In this document: positions 1 to 12,788 of the stretch, in pieces
Layout: the number at the start of each line of letters is the position of its first letter
Numbering within the stretch: the stretch's first letter is position 1
NCBI RefSeq assembly: GCF_003573695.1
Contig: NC_039365.1
Coordinates: 81,107,082 to 81,171,081 of the forward strand
Source: Papaver somniferum
Lineage: Eukaryota; Streptophyta; Magnoliopsida; Ranunculales; Papaveraceae
Direction: 5' to 3'
DNA length: 64,000 nt
Notes under the pieces: generated by a model
The model's input: only the letters and a program-made list of their open reading frames with translations
What the model was told of the DNA's origin: nothing
The model's database searches: none
Position numbers and translations under genes: made by a program

Positions 1-2
1 AA

Positions 3-1744
3 GTAGATTATATCTACCAGGAGGCAGTAGAAAAGGAGTTGCAAAAGCTCCTAGCAGCAGGATTCATACGAGAAGTCAAATATACCACGTGGATATCCAA
101 CATGGTGATTGTACCAAAGAAGAACGGAGGCGTGCGTATATGCATCGACTTTAGAAATCTCAACAAGGCATGCCCCAAGTATAGCTACCCGCTACCCAAT
201 ATTGACCAACTATTCAATGCAACTGAAGGTCACCAGAGGCTATCCTTCATGGAGGGTTACTTCGGTTACAACCAAATCGCACTTGCAAAAGAGGATCAGG
301 AGCATACTGCGTTCTTTACCCCACGAGGCTTGTATTGTTATACAAGGATGACTTTTGGACTAAAGAACGCGGGGGAAACATACCTACGATTGGTAGAAAA
401 AATCTTTAAGCAATGGATATGCAAGATACTGGAAGTCTACGTGGACGACATGTTTGTCAAAAGCAAGGAAGCAAAAAATCACCTATCATACCTAAGGGAG
501 ATATTCGAAGCCACAAGAAGCTTTCACATGAAAGTCAATCCGGAGAAATGTATGTTCGGAGTAACCTCAAGAAAATTCCGAGGATACTTGGTAACTAAGC
601 GAGGAATAAAAATAGACCCCGAAAGGTTCGGAGCAATAATGGAGATGCCATCCCCAAAAACGCTGAAAGGTGTACAAAAACTAAATGGAATCTTAGCCTC
701 CATGGGAATATTCATAGCAAGATCATCGGACAAATGCAAAGCATTTTTCGATACACTAAGGAAAGGAAGAAGGTTCATGTGGATCACATAATGCGAACAA
801 GCCTTCCAGAAAATCAAGAAGTACTTAGTCTTTGTACCAATCTTATAGAAACCGGAGCCAGGAGAGGTACTCACTCTCTACTTAGCAGCAAAAAGATACG
901 ATGTAAGCGCAGTGTTGGTACGAGTCCAAGGGCATGGAGAAAAACCCATCTATTACATCAGCAAAACACTCAGTTCAGCGAAGTGTAACTACACCAAGGT
1001 GGAGAAACTCATATATGCCTTAGTAGTGGCAACACAAAAACTAAGGATATATTTCGACGCACATACCATCCGAGTATGTACAAAGGCTCAGATAGGTCAA
1101 ATTCTCGACAGCACAGAGAAAATAGGAAGGGTGGAAAAATGGAATGCCATGATCAAGCAATTCTAAATAATTTTTGAAATGAGGAAGGCAGAGAATTCAC
1201 AAATCTTGGCAGACATTCTGGTGGACTTACCTCTCAGCGAAGAAGCGCAAATAGATGACATCTCAGGAATGGAGGAAGATAAGCAAGACTTGTAGGACTT
1301 GCTGGAACCTCAGAACTCACTGAGGTGGGAAATTTTCGTAGATGGATCCTCTAACGGAGAAGGCGCGAGTATTGGGATTGTAATAACGACCCCTACTAGA
1401 GACCGACTCATCTATGCATTCAGGTTAGAATTCGAACAATATACCAACAACATCACAGAATACGAGGTGGTCACACATGGTTTACGCTTGGCACGGAAGC
1501 TGGGCTTATCAGATGTTCGGTTGACTAGTGACTCTCAATTAGGCATTAGAAAAATAGAACTCGAGTACCAAACTTTGGATCCGGTGCTATCTTCGCACTT
1601 GAAGCTATCTCAAGAATACGCATCCAAAATCAACAACATAGCATTCAGACATGTATGTAGAAATGACAACATACATGCAGATGCCTTAGCATTCATATCT
1701 TCGAGGCTAAGGGACGGAAACACCATCGCCGTGCAAATTGGAAG
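3..1744 (+). pseudogene. E0 pol: reverse transcriptase, RNase H and second (Tat-type) RNase H, decayed
   Basis: The frame is open from position 3, so the 5' end is missing. Reverse transcriptase spans about 60-600: VPKKNGG and CIDFRNLNKA near 111-170, the TFGLKNA block near 352, and the catalytic VYVDD box near 434-448. The usual RNase H follows at about 870-1166 (YYISKTLSSA, then KVEKLIYALV). A second RNase H starts at about 1320 with FVDGSSNGEG, continues with ITEYEVVTHGLRLA near 1450 and TSDSQ near 1528, and ends with the NIHADALA block near 1668. In-frame stops lie at 789, 846, 1164 and 1293, all in one frame, so the decay is by point mutation. The gene is interrupted at 1744 by E1, and the integrase half is at 45748. 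Reverse transcription of the element's own RNA is the family role; this copy cannot do it. Confidence 0.85.
1740..1744. repeat. Target-site duplication ggaag of E1, left copy
   Basis: The five bases ggaag stand just before the LTR start TGTTAGAGCA at 1745. The same five bases follow the LTR end ...CTTTTCA at 45748-45752. Removing 1745-45752 keeps E0's pol frame open in the same phase, which supports these as the true insertion borders. Confidence 0.9.
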
Positions 1745-2472
1745 TGTTAGAGCATTGTTCAGTTGAACCCACCAAGCGTTGGTATGTCAAGTTTGGTTGT
1801 CATATTTTAGTGAATCAAAACTCATGTTAAGAGTCGCTTGATTATGTACTAGAGTCAACTTCGTATAGGTTAGCTTGAAAGTATTAGGATATGAGACATT
1901 ACAAGTATTGCTAAGTCTTTAAGATGTGAAGAAGCAAGGAGCTACAACGACAATAATCATCCTTCCACTTGAGGTCAGTGATATTTGACTTGAACTATTT
2001 CATTCCCTAACATATATTTCAAGTCGTGCATATTGAAAACATAACTGCGAAGCATATTTGAACTCTAGATAGACATAGTATTAAGGAATACAATACGAGG
2101 TTTATTGCTTAACCATTAAACTTCGTAGATAAGACATCGCCATAATAATTTGAATGTTATTGTGATTATGTATGGGTATGAGGTGAGGATTTCATCCTAA
2201 GGAACAATGTTTACATGTGTTCTAAGGAAGTAAGTTCATAAACTTATTTGTGGACCGAAAAAGAAATTGCCAGGTGTTATTGGTTTTGTTATTCATTGCA
2301 TATCTTATGAACAACCAATATGTGTGATAGAGTATAACCGCTCACAACTTGTTGTGTTCTTGGTAGAACTATTCACAAAGGCATGACTTATGTATTCGTA
2401 TAATTTTTATTAGTAAAACCGATCTTAAGTAATCACCTGTGGTATGATAAGATTTTGTATGTCTGACCAATT

Positions 2473-2685
2473 AAAAGGAAAGGGGAACTGATCCTTGTAA
2501 GCGGTGCATTACATCAAAGGGAACCGATCCTTGTATGGGGTGCAGCAAGGTTTATAGCAGGAAGGGGAACCGATCCTATGGACATGTGCAATACGTTTTT
2601 AGGCAAAGGGGAACCGATCCTATGGACATGTGTAACACATATAAGTTAGATGCCATATATATGTGGGGAACCGATCCTAGTACCT
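2473..2685 (+). repeat. Degenerate GGGAACCGATCC repeat in the E1 LTR
   Basis: The core GGGGAACCGATCC recurs five times with spacers of roughly 35-50 bp, the first copy reading AACTGATCC. The two middle copies share a longer unit with CTATGGACATGTG. The 3' LTR has the same array at 44776-44960, and its internal deletion starts inside the last copy. Confidence 0.8.
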
Positions 2686-3425
2686 AGTCAACCGAATTTT
2701 CGGAAAGCTAGTGTGACTATGCACAGTACTCACATGGAGGTAGAACCGAAACTTGTTTTGGTAGAACCATAAACCCATGATTGTGATTGAATGTGGGTTT
2801 GATCAATCACATAGTTCTTGAAAATCAGATGAACCAATTCTAAACTTGTTTGGAAGTGTGGAAAATCGGTTTCAAGGTTGTAAGTGTGAAAGAGAACTTA
2901 CAAAGTTAAGACGTCGACAAACTTTGAACACGTGCTGTGAATGTTTATTTCTTTAATTGTTCACAGATATTCCTTAACGACTAAGGTAAGAGAATCCCAG
3001 GATCGAAACATAAGTAAGTTAAGAATCTTTTAATTAAGGTTATTAATTTCATTTTGTAGGGAAATTACAGAATTAGTAATGTGCATTTACTAATTAGATT
3101 TTCCGAGAGATTTCTTCGTTATTTTTGGACAGAGCATTTCCAGGAATTATGAAAACCAAATATGTGCTTTTATGAATATCTCGAGAATATTTCCGGTTTT
3201 GGAAATTCCTTGGTGTCCAAACTTCCTTGTCTACAAATACTCGAAGTTTTCCTTTCTAACAAACTAATCCTTCGTAACAACAGATTTACTCTTTTGTTGT
3301 TGTTACTGGTGTAGCCGCCTATACGGAGAGGAGAGTAACCTAATTAGGAGAAATCTCTTACGTCCGCTCGGTTTAAAGTCTTCTTTGGGATTGAGAAGCT
3401 CTAGCGTGTACCGTTGGTGGGAAAC

Positions 3426-3430
3426 TAGAT
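3426..3430. repeat. Target-site duplication tagat of E2, left copy
   Basis: The bases tagat precede the E2 LTR start at 3431, and tagat recurs at 29691-29695 after the E2 end ...CTTTACA. The uninterrupted relative at 62980-62995 reads gggaaactagataattgcag, which is the expected empty site. Confidence 0.9.
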
Positions 3431-6400
3431 TCTAGCGCCCCCAAAGCTAGCATCTGACTAATTTTAGAGATTAACTAAATAAAGAGGCACTACGAATCTA
3501 AAACAAATACTTAAGCAGTCAATTAAGAAATTTGTTATAAAAAATTAACCCAAAACTAGCTCTGCACAGAAATATATATATATATATATAAGAACTTCTC
3601 TCAAATGATACATATACAATAGTCGTTTGGTTTACAAATATAATATACAACATAATAAATATATTCGAAGTTAACCATCTAACGAACTTAACGCTTGAAG
3701 CTTTCGCTGCTCAACTCTGATCTGTCTCTGAAACTGAAAGTGGGAATGGGTGAGCACATCATCCCTAAAAGGGGTGCCCCGTAGGAATAACATTTAACTT
3801 TTAAGTAATCATTGAAAATGATTTGAAAACAATTCATGTTTTCCCTAAACGCTAAAGCGCAACCAATTTCACATAGGTAAATGATCATGTATATGGAACT
3901 AACTCCTTCCAAACAATATATAATTCTGGTGACTCGTCCCGCACCTAGATAGCTATATGGTGACTCGTCCCGCACCTAGATAGCTATATGGTGACTCGTC
4001 CCGCACCTAGTGATTGCATAAAAGCTCGAATTCATGTAGATATAAATGAAGGAGCAGTATCCTATATACCACAGATGGAAATTCTCATTTCCAAACAATC
4101 AAATGGAAATTCTTATTTTCCAAACAATTCATAAAGACAAACAAAGCATTACAATTCCTTTCCAAGCAATGGAAAGATTAAAAAAAATAACAAAACTTTC
4201 GTAAATCAAAGTTATAAAATGCAGGGAAAGCACAATCATACAATGCATGAATTTGTTAAACATAAACTTTGGTAAAAGAAAACAAAAATAATCACAAAAG
4301 TGTTAAAAATATTCCCGCCTCTTTTGATGACAAGCCACGCCTACCTCGAGATCCACGATCCACTGGTTCATCCTTTGAATCGATCATTGTTAATAGACTA
4401 ACTGTTAATCGTACAAGCACTCTAAGAATCTAGCCAAAATGGCTCATACAAGAATCATATAGTTCTATCTAACGGTTCTAGGCCCATTTACGATTCTACA
4501 CCTTTTCATTTTCTATCTTTAACATATCGAAGGTTTACTAATTGAATTAGGTTGATCCTATAGTACATTAACTAAGTCTTATAACTATCTACAACTTGTA
4601 GAAGGAACCAAAGGCTAAATCAGACCATAAGGGTCCAATACATCAAAATAAGAAAACTAAACCTAAGCCCAAGTCAATTAATCTATGGTCTGATCTATCT
4701 AGTCAACTAACGGTCCCTAACGGTCAATCTAACAGTCAACGGGTCTAACAGTCAACGTCTAAGGTCAAGTCATATTCAAAGAAGTCAAAGTGTAACTATT
4801 CTGGTCAAATGAGTCAAGACTGGGTTAAATCAGTCACTAAGACTGATTCAAGTGAGTCAGCTGGACTGACTGGGATGTCTAACAGGCAACAATCCTATTT
4901 CAGACAAACTTCAACTCTAATCTTATATTCTCAACTTCTTGTTTAACAATTCAACTTCAATTCAAATACAAAACAATAATGAATTTCATTTACAAACAAC
5001 TTTGATTACCTGCAATATGCAGTTCCAAGCTTTTCATAGACAACACTATCTAAAACCCTAATCAATCATCTAATTCCTCTTCATTCAGTTTCACTACATT
5101 CTAATACAAACCTGTGTAACCAAACTCATATCAACTCTCACAGCATCAACACATTCTCTTGCACTGTCATACCATTCCAGTTCCATCTATTTACATTGAA
5201 CATCAACAGTTCATTCATATTCTTCCTCTGTAGAAACCAAAACATCTCCCCAACTGTAACTACTCAACTCTGCAATTCAACTCCCTTAACATCTCCAAGA
5301 CCCTGTACATACCAAACCAACATCACCTGCAACTCCATCTTAGCACCAACAACACCTCTACTTCACATTCTTGAATTTCCAGTTCTCTTACTTGCAATTC
5401 AACATACTCCAAAATATAAACTTCAACATCACTACATATTCATTAACATCCACAACATCACTGCAATTCTTCCACTAACAGTTCTCTGGCATCCTCATTA
5501 TCATTAACTCCACCAGCAAAAATTGACTCTGTTGCTCCACCAGAATCACGACTAACACCACCATCCAAACACATACTCTCATTACTTCTTAGCCCTGAGA
5601 TTTCAAATCCATCCAACAAATTAACACTAACACCTGCAGCTCAGACTTGTAACAACTTAACCAATCTTAGTACTACAAATCTTTCAAATCTATAACATCA
5701 TGTCCACATAGCCAACCCATATATTCACATATCATTTCTAACAATAATTCATACTCAACAATCCCTTCACTATCAATAAACACTTCCAACTACAGTCATA
5801 ATTTCATTGTTCAACCACCTCAACCTCAGATGTCATGCACAAGCATACAAACTCAACAATCATTAACACATCAACTTCAAACAGTGAAATTAAGCAACAG
5901 AGAGACTTACCCAAACACGGCATCCTGAATGTTAAATCACCAAACCAATCTGCTGAAACCTTAAATCTCAATTCTTTATCCAATCAATTCCAGAACTTCA
6001 ATTAAACAAAACACTTTTAATCTTCTCAAAGAACATCAGTCATCTTCTAATTCTTCATGTGCTTTCTCGTGAAACCCTTATTTCCTCAATTCCTAAAAAC
6101 AGTTCCAACATCTAATTAACTTACCACGTTCCTCAATGAAAAACCCCACACCTTAATTTTTATCCATATTAATTGTAATTCCAGTTCATCTTGAGAAACC
6201 CTAATTCAATTTGAGAAGAAACACATGAAACCCTAGTTCTTCGATTCATCACTGAATCAACTTCAAAACTAAATTAAACGTCAACCCATTCAATCCTCTT
6301 CCATCAAACACAAATCAATTCCACGAAACCCAACAACTTCATCCTTCAGAAAACTCTAACTTCAGAACCCATCTTCGATTTATCACATCATCTCAATCTT

Positions 6401-6935
6401 CTTCTTCATAATCAACATCGACATCACCTCCTTCACCATATGTATATCTTCATCAGTCAATTTCTCTCTAAACCTCTCTCAAAACTCACCTCACAAATCC
6501 AACAGAACACGAGCAGAGAAGAAGAAGAAGAGAGAAGAGGAGAGAAGAAAATAAAGAGAAAGAGAAAAGAAAATGAAAGGTTATCCCCTCGACTTGGGTT
6601 GATAACGCCGACCAAATTGTTAAAGGAACCCAATAATATGATAAGGGAAAACCACAACGTGTCCTTGCTGCAACAAAAGCGTTTTTCCGGAAATGACGAT
6701 TTTACCCTTCATATTGTCTTGATGTTTTCTTCTTCATCCGCCATCTGATTCACACGTTCGAGTATTCTATTTCGCATAAATTTTCAAGGTCCAATCGATG
6801 TTACTAGTTTCGTATCTATACCGTTGTTAGATTAATTCCTATAAATTAACGTTCGTGTTAAACTAATCTTGTTATTATCGGCCAATACGTCTCTTGACTA
6901 GTCTAATAGTGTTGACGAGCTTGAGGGTCTTTACA
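3431..6935 (-). repeat. E2 LTR1 (the 3' LTR on - strand), 3505 bp
   Basis: The ends are TCTAGCGCC...CTTTACA; the TG end has decayed to TC, while LTR2 and LTR3 keep TGTAGCGCC. It is more diverged from LTR2 in its left two-thirds than in its last kilobase. Short ORFs inside, such as 5196-5507 and 6440-6748, recur in other copies but match no protein domain I know, and I treat them as chance. Confidence 0.85.
3928..4012. repeat. 31-bp tandem repeat in E2 LTR1
   Basis: The unit begins GGTGACTCGTCCCGCACCTA and is present about 2.7 times here. The equivalent places in LTR2 (9785-9837) and LTR3 (15630-15683) have one unit fewer, so the copy number changed after the LTRs separated. Confidence 0.8.
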
Positions 6936-6950
6936 TTCTCCCACCTTATA
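6936..6950 (-). promoter_or_regulatory. E2 polypurine tract, internal 1
   Basis: The - strand reads TATAAGGTGGGAGAA directly before the LTR start TGTAAAGACC. This is the expected plus-strand primer position. The same tract is at 12789-12803. Confidence 0.75.
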
Positions 6951-9294
6951 TATTTTCGTCCTCGAAAATCGAACCATCATTCTAGTGTTCAAAACTCCCC
7001 ACCTTATAGAATATTCATATTTCCTATCTAAGTGTAAACAATATAAAACAAAGCACAAACCTATATGACTTTGTTAAACTAAAATTTGTGGCTCTAGGTT
7101 CAACCATACTAATTTTAGTAACTATCAAATGAGGAAGGCTAATTTTTCTTAAACTAATTTCTATTTTATAAGATATATGTCTCTAACTTCAAGGAAGAAT
7201 CCTACGAATCTTTCTAAGCGAACTTACATTTATCGGTTTCCTAAATAATTATACCAAGCTTCTATGATCAGTCATCTCTGAATGCAGTTGCTCTGTCAAG
7301 GTTGGCAAGCCCAACAATGCTTCCCTACGAACAGAGAAAACACAACCTTCACTATTCCCCAGTGTTGGATTAATTAAATGCTAACTTATTACGACTAACT
7401 AATCTCTAAATTCTATTGTAACTGATTTAACTTAAAATTTTTAGTTCATAAATTATATAATAATTCACAGCATTTTAAACAATTTAATCATCAGAATTTA
7501 TTTTATCTTATTCTTAATTATTGTTATTATCGTTATCGTTTATTTATTCTATCAATATACGTAATCCAAATTCGATTTTATGTCAATTTATAATCTCTAA
7601 TATTTTAACTTCACTGTAATACCATATATAAATTTTCCAAATATAATATACTATAAATTTCTTACTATCCTAACTATTCGAATACTATTATCAATTCTGT
7701 TATTATTCTCATTATTCTTAAGTTGATAGTCCAGTTGGTACACTAATCCTTAATCTTATGAATATAATTTTACATTCACGTAAGGATTGATATAACAAAT
7801 TTTATTATTCATCTCGAATCCGTATACTATATCTTGTTAAAGACTGGCGTTGGTTAATATGGTTTAAGTTTGAATCCTCATAAAATTATAATATATCTTA
7901 ATAGTCTTTAAATTTTTGCTATTAATGTAAAGTATCTTATTCACATGAAAAATTATTCTCCTTTAAATCTAACTTGGTACTAAGCATTCAAATACTATAA
8001 TTATCACTTCATGTGTATAATTTAGTGATTCAATGATCATTTATTGGACTAAAGAAAATCCGGGTATAAGGTCATTAACAAGTTTAGTCTTTATTGTATG
8101 CATCATATGACCTCACGATCTTAATCCTACCTAAGAAGTCTTATATTAACTATCTGGTTTAAACGTAAAACATATAATTCTTATTTATTATTAGTTAACT
8201 TTGCAAAACTTAACCGCAGATAAGCACTAGTAATTTTCCTTAGCTAGTTAATCCTAATCATTATTTTATCGCCATATATTTGTTAATGAGATTTTAATTT
8301 AAGTTATGCTCAACATAATACTAATTTAAATTCTAACAGTTAAAGTTTATCATACTACTTTTCCGTTTAAAAAGATGATTGAATCTATTTACGAAGAAGG
8401 ATCCTATCAATATACGAGTTTATTTTCGTAATTCTAGTATTACTAAATATCTAAATATTATTACTATTGGTACTCCATGTGTATTTGTTTCATTTTAAAT
8501 ATAGCCTAAAGATAATTTCGGTACAAGATTTTCAAAAGTTGAGGGTTTTTATTTTGTATGTTATATCCTTACTTTCTTAAGCCTAACACCTAATAAGTAT
8601 TATATTAATTATCTAGTTTAGACAAAAGATATATCTCTAATTTATAATTAGTTTAATTTACAAAGCTTAACCGTATACAAGCGTTATTAATTTTTCATAA
8701 TTATCTAATTATTATAAATTATTATATTATTAGATAAAGAGTAATTAATCAAAATTATTCAAATTAAAATATGATACTAATCAAAATTATTATTTTTATC
8801 ATTATATGTCCTTATTGGAATTCTTAGTTAAATTAAATTTTATTAAAGTTATTATTACTTTTATTATCATTTGTAATTACTATTGTAATATTTTTGTTAT
8901 TAACATTGATGGTCGAACTATGATTCTAACTACTTTTAGAAATATTATTGAGTCCCAAAAATATTATTAATATTTATGTAGTTATAGTTTGTTTACTCTT
9001 TATAAATCAACATGTTCAGTAAATTTCTGTGTGATTCTTTACGTGCTCATACTTTTTCGATTAATTATTCTCAAGTTCTTATTAGCTAAAATTATTGGTG
9101 TACCCTACAATTTTTACTTCATACAAATACAACCAACCAAACAAACAAATCAATCAATTAAATAAATCTCTTAACCATTGATAGCTTTTAGTGATTAAGA
9201 TTTATCTCACAAACCCAACCCAGTTCTAAACTAATCTAGTTCACTAACTAGCACTGGCTATTCCTATTGTTTCCCATATAAGATCTAATAGTGA

Positions 9295-9307
9295 GCTCTG
9301 ATACCAA
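9295..9307 (-). promoter_or_regulatory. E2 primer-binding site, internal 1
   Basis: The - strand reads TTGGTATCAGAGC three bases after the LTR end. TGGTATCAGAGC is the classic plant primer site complementary to the 3' end of initiator methionine tRNA. It fixes the element's orientation as - strand. A second copy is at 15140-15152. Confidence 0.85.
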
Positions 9308-9310
9308 CAC

Positions 9311-12300
9311 TGTAGCGCCTCCAAAGCTAGCAGATGACTAATTTTAGAGATTCACTAAATAAAGAGGCACGACGTATCTAAAACAAATACTTAAGCATTC
9401 AATTAAGAAATCTGCTATAAAAACTTAACCAAAACTAGCCCCGCTCAGAAATATATATATATACAAGAACTTCTCTCAAATGATACATATACAATAGTTG
9501 TTTGGTTTACAAATATAATATACAACATAATAAACATATTCGAAGTTAACCATCTAACGAGCTTAACGCTTGAAGCTTTCGCTGCTCAACTCTGATCTGT
9601 CTCTGAAACTGAAAATGGGAATGGGTGATCACATCATCCCTAAAAGGGGTGCCCCGTAGGAATAACATTTAACTTTTATTTGAAAACAATTCATGTTTTC
9701 CCTAAATGCTAAAGCGCAACCAATTTCACATAGGTAAACGATCATGTATATGGAACTAACTCCTTCCAAACAATATATAATACTGGTGACTCGTCCCGCA
9801 CCTAGATAGCTATATGGTGACTCGTCCCACACCTAATGATTGCATAAAAGCTCGAATTCATGTAGATATAAATGAAGGAGCAGTATCCTATATACCACAG
9901 ATGGAAATTCTCATTTCCAAACAATCAAATGGAAATTCTTATTTTCCAAACAATTCATAAAGACAAACAAAGCATTACAATTCCTTTCCAAGCAATGGAA
10001 AGATTAAAAGAAATAACAAAATTTTCGTAAATCAAAGTTAAACAATGCAGGGAAAGCACAATCAGACAATGCATGAATTTGTTAAACATAAACTTTGGTA
10101 AAAGAAAACAACAATAATCACAAAAGAGTTAAAAGTATTCCCACCTCTTTTGATGACAAGCCACGCCTACCTCGAGATTCACGATCCACTGGTTCATCCT
10201 TTGAATCGATCGTTGTTAATATACTAACTGTTAATCATACAAGCACTCTAAGAATCTAGCCAAATGGCTCATACAAGAATCATATAGTTCTATCTAACAG
10301 TTCTAGGCTCATTTACGATTCTACACCTTTTCATTATCTATCTTTAACACATCTAAGGTTTACTAATTCAATTAGGTTGATCCTATAGTACATTAACTAA
10401 GTCTTATGACTATCTACAACTTGTAGAAGGAACTAAAGAGACCATAAGGGTCCAGTACATCAAAATAAGAAAACTAAACCTAAGCCCAGGTACATTAATC
10501 TAGCCCATTAATCTATGGTATGATCCATCTAGTCAACTGACGGTCCCTAACGGTCAATTTAACAGTCAACGAGTCTTTAACAGTCAACGTCTAAGGTCAA
10601 GCAAATAGTCAAAGAAGTCAAAGTATAACTATTCTGGTCAAATGAGTCAAGAATGGGTTAATTCAGTCACTAAGACTGATTCAAGTGAGTCAGCTGAACT
10701 GACTGGGATGTCTAACAGGCAACAATCCTATTTCAGACAAACTTCAACTCTAATCTTATATTCTCAACTTCTTGTTTAACAATTCAACTTCAATTCAAAT
10801 ACAAAACAATAATGAATTTCATTTACAAACAACTTTGGTTACCTGCAATATGCAGTTCCAAGCTTTTCACAGCCAACAATATCTAAAACCCTAATCAACC
10901 ATCTAATTTCTCTTCATTCAGTTTCACTACATTCTAATACAAACCTGTGTAACCAAACTCATATCAACTCTCACAGCATCAACACATTCTCTTGCACTGT
11001 CATACCATTCCAGTTCCATCTATTTACATTGAACATCAACAGTTCATTCATATTCTTCCTCTGTAGAAACCAAAACATCTCCCCAACTGTAACTACTCAA
11101 CTCTGCAATTCAACTCCCTTAACATCTCCAAGGCCCTGTACATACCAAACCAACATCACCTGCAACTCCATCTTAGCACCAACAACACCTCTACTTCACA
11201 TTCTTGAATTTCCAGTTCTCTTACTTGCAATTCAACATACTCCAAAGTATAAACTTCAACATCACTACATATTCATTAACATCCACAACATCACTGCAAT
11301 TCTTCCACTAACAGTTCTCTGGCATCCTCATTATCATTAACTCCACCAGCAAAAATTGACTCTGTTGCTCCACCAGAATCACGACTAACACCACCATCCA
11401 AACACATACTCTCATTACTTCTTAGCCCTGAGATTTCAAATCCATCCAACAAATTAACACTAACACCTGCAGCTCAGACTTGTAACAACTTAACCAATCT
11501 TAGTACTACAAATCTTTCAAATCTATAACATCATGTCCACATAGCCAACCCATATATTCACATATCATTTCTAACAATAATTAATACTCAACAATCCCTT
11601 CACTATCAATAACACTTCCAACTACAGTCACAATTTCATTGTTCAACCACCTCAACCTCAGATTCATGCACAAGCATACAAACTCAACAATCATTAACAA
11701 ATCAACTTCAAACAGTGAAATTAAGCAACAGAGAGACTTACCCAAACACTGGCATCCTCTGAATTGTTAAATCACCAAACCAAATCTGCTGAAACCTTAA
11801 ATTCTCAATTCTTTATCCAATCAATTCCAGAACTTCAATTAAACAATAACACTTTTAATCTTTCTCAAAGAACATCAGTTGCATCTTCTAATTCTTCCAT
11901 GTGCTTTCCGTGAAACCCTTATTTCCTCAATTCTTCCTAAAAACAGTTCCAACATCTAATTAACTTTACCACGTTCCTCAATTGAATAAACCCACACCTT
12001 AATTCTTCTTATCCATCATTAATTGTAATTCCAGTTCATCTTGAGAAACCCTAATTCAATTTGAGGAAGAACACATGAAACCCTAGTTCTTCGATTCATC
12101 ACTGAATCAACTTCAAAACTACAATTAAACGTCAACCCATTCAATCCTCTTCCATCAGGAACACAAATCAATTCCACGAAAACCCAACCAACTTCATCCT
12201 TCAGAAAACTCTAACTTCAGAACCATATCTTCGATTTATCACATCATCTCAATCTTCTTCTTCATAATCAACATCGACATCACCTCCTTCACCATATGTA

Positions 12301-12788
12301 TATCTTCATCAGTCAATTTCTCTCTAAACCTCTCTCAAAACTCACCTCACAAATCCAACAGAACACGAGCAGAGAAGAAGAAGAAGAGAGAAGAGGAGAG
12401 AAGAAAGAAAAGAAGAGAAAAGAAAATGAAAGGTTATCCCCTCGACTTGGGTTGATAACGCCGACCAAATTGTTAAAGGAACCCAATAATATGATAAGGG
12501 AAAACCACAACGTGTCCTTGCTGCAACAAAAGCGTTTTTCCGGAAATGACGATTTTACCCTTCATATTGTCTTGATGTTTTCTTCTTCATCCGCCATCTG
12601 ATTCACACGTTCGAGTATTCTATTTCGCATAAATTTTCAAGGTCCAATCGATGTTACTAGTTTCGTATCTATACCGTTGTTAGATTAATTCCTATAAATT
12701 AACGTTCGTGTTAAACTAATCTTGTTATTATCGGCCAATACGTCTCTTGACTAGTCTAATAGTGTTGACGAGCTTGAGGGTCTTTACA
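9311..12788 (-). repeat. E2 LTR2, mosaic of LTR1 and LTR3, 3478 bp
   Basis: The ends are TGTAGCGCC...CTTTACA. From 9311 to about 11700 it shares variants with LTR3 against LTR1, for example GGTTACCTG at 10838, AAGGCCC at 11131 and AAAGTAT at 11246. From about 11840 to 12788 it shares variants with LTR1 against LTR3, for example ACACTTTTAATC near 11850, ATATGATAAG near 12490 and CCGCCATCTG near 12590. That switch is what one unequal crossover between the two original LTRs would leave. Confidence 0.8.

Larger units (their letters stand above)
1..1744 (+). mobile_element. E0, left part: Tat-lineage Ty3/gypsy retrotransposon (pol)
   Basis: This is the outermost layer of the nest. It holds the middle of a gypsy pol gene, and its 5' LTR, gag and protease would lie left of the window. 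The reading frame runs from position 3 to the target duplication at 1740-1744. It resumes in the same codon phase at 45753, after E1. The lineage is inferred from the second, archaeal-type RNase H after the normal one, which is a hallmark of Tat/Ogre-type elements. Several premature stops show that the copy is dead. Confidence 0.85.
1745..3430 (+). repeat. E1 5' LTR, first part
   Basis: The LTR begins TGTTAGAGCA right after the duplication and is cut at 3430 by E2. The stretch 2129-2620 is nearly identical to 44425-44955 in the 3' LTR. The stretch 2990-3430 matches 62523-62990 in the third LTR copy, where the sequence continues straight across the E2 insertion point. No gene is seen. The two parts sum to about 2.83 kb. 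Confidence 0.85.
6936..9310 (-). other. E2 internal region 1, non-coding and AT-rich
   Basis: This 2.4-kb stretch is AT-rich with stops in all frames, and I see no gag or pol motif. On - strand it starts with the primer site at 9295-9307 and ends with a purine-rich tract at 6936-6950. It is almost identical to 12789-15155 apart from small indels. Confidence 0.8.

Noticed and set aside
5196..5507. 103-codon ORF repeated in all three E2 LTRs (also 11029-11340 and 16874-17185)
   Set aside because: It is on the strand opposite to the element, its composition follows the local T/C-rich bias, and its repetition is explained by LTR identity.
7370..9120. AT-rich E2 interior as a possible origin, matrix attachment or centromeric satellite
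   Set aside because: No internal tandem structure was seen; primer site and purine tract explain it as a retrotransposon interior.
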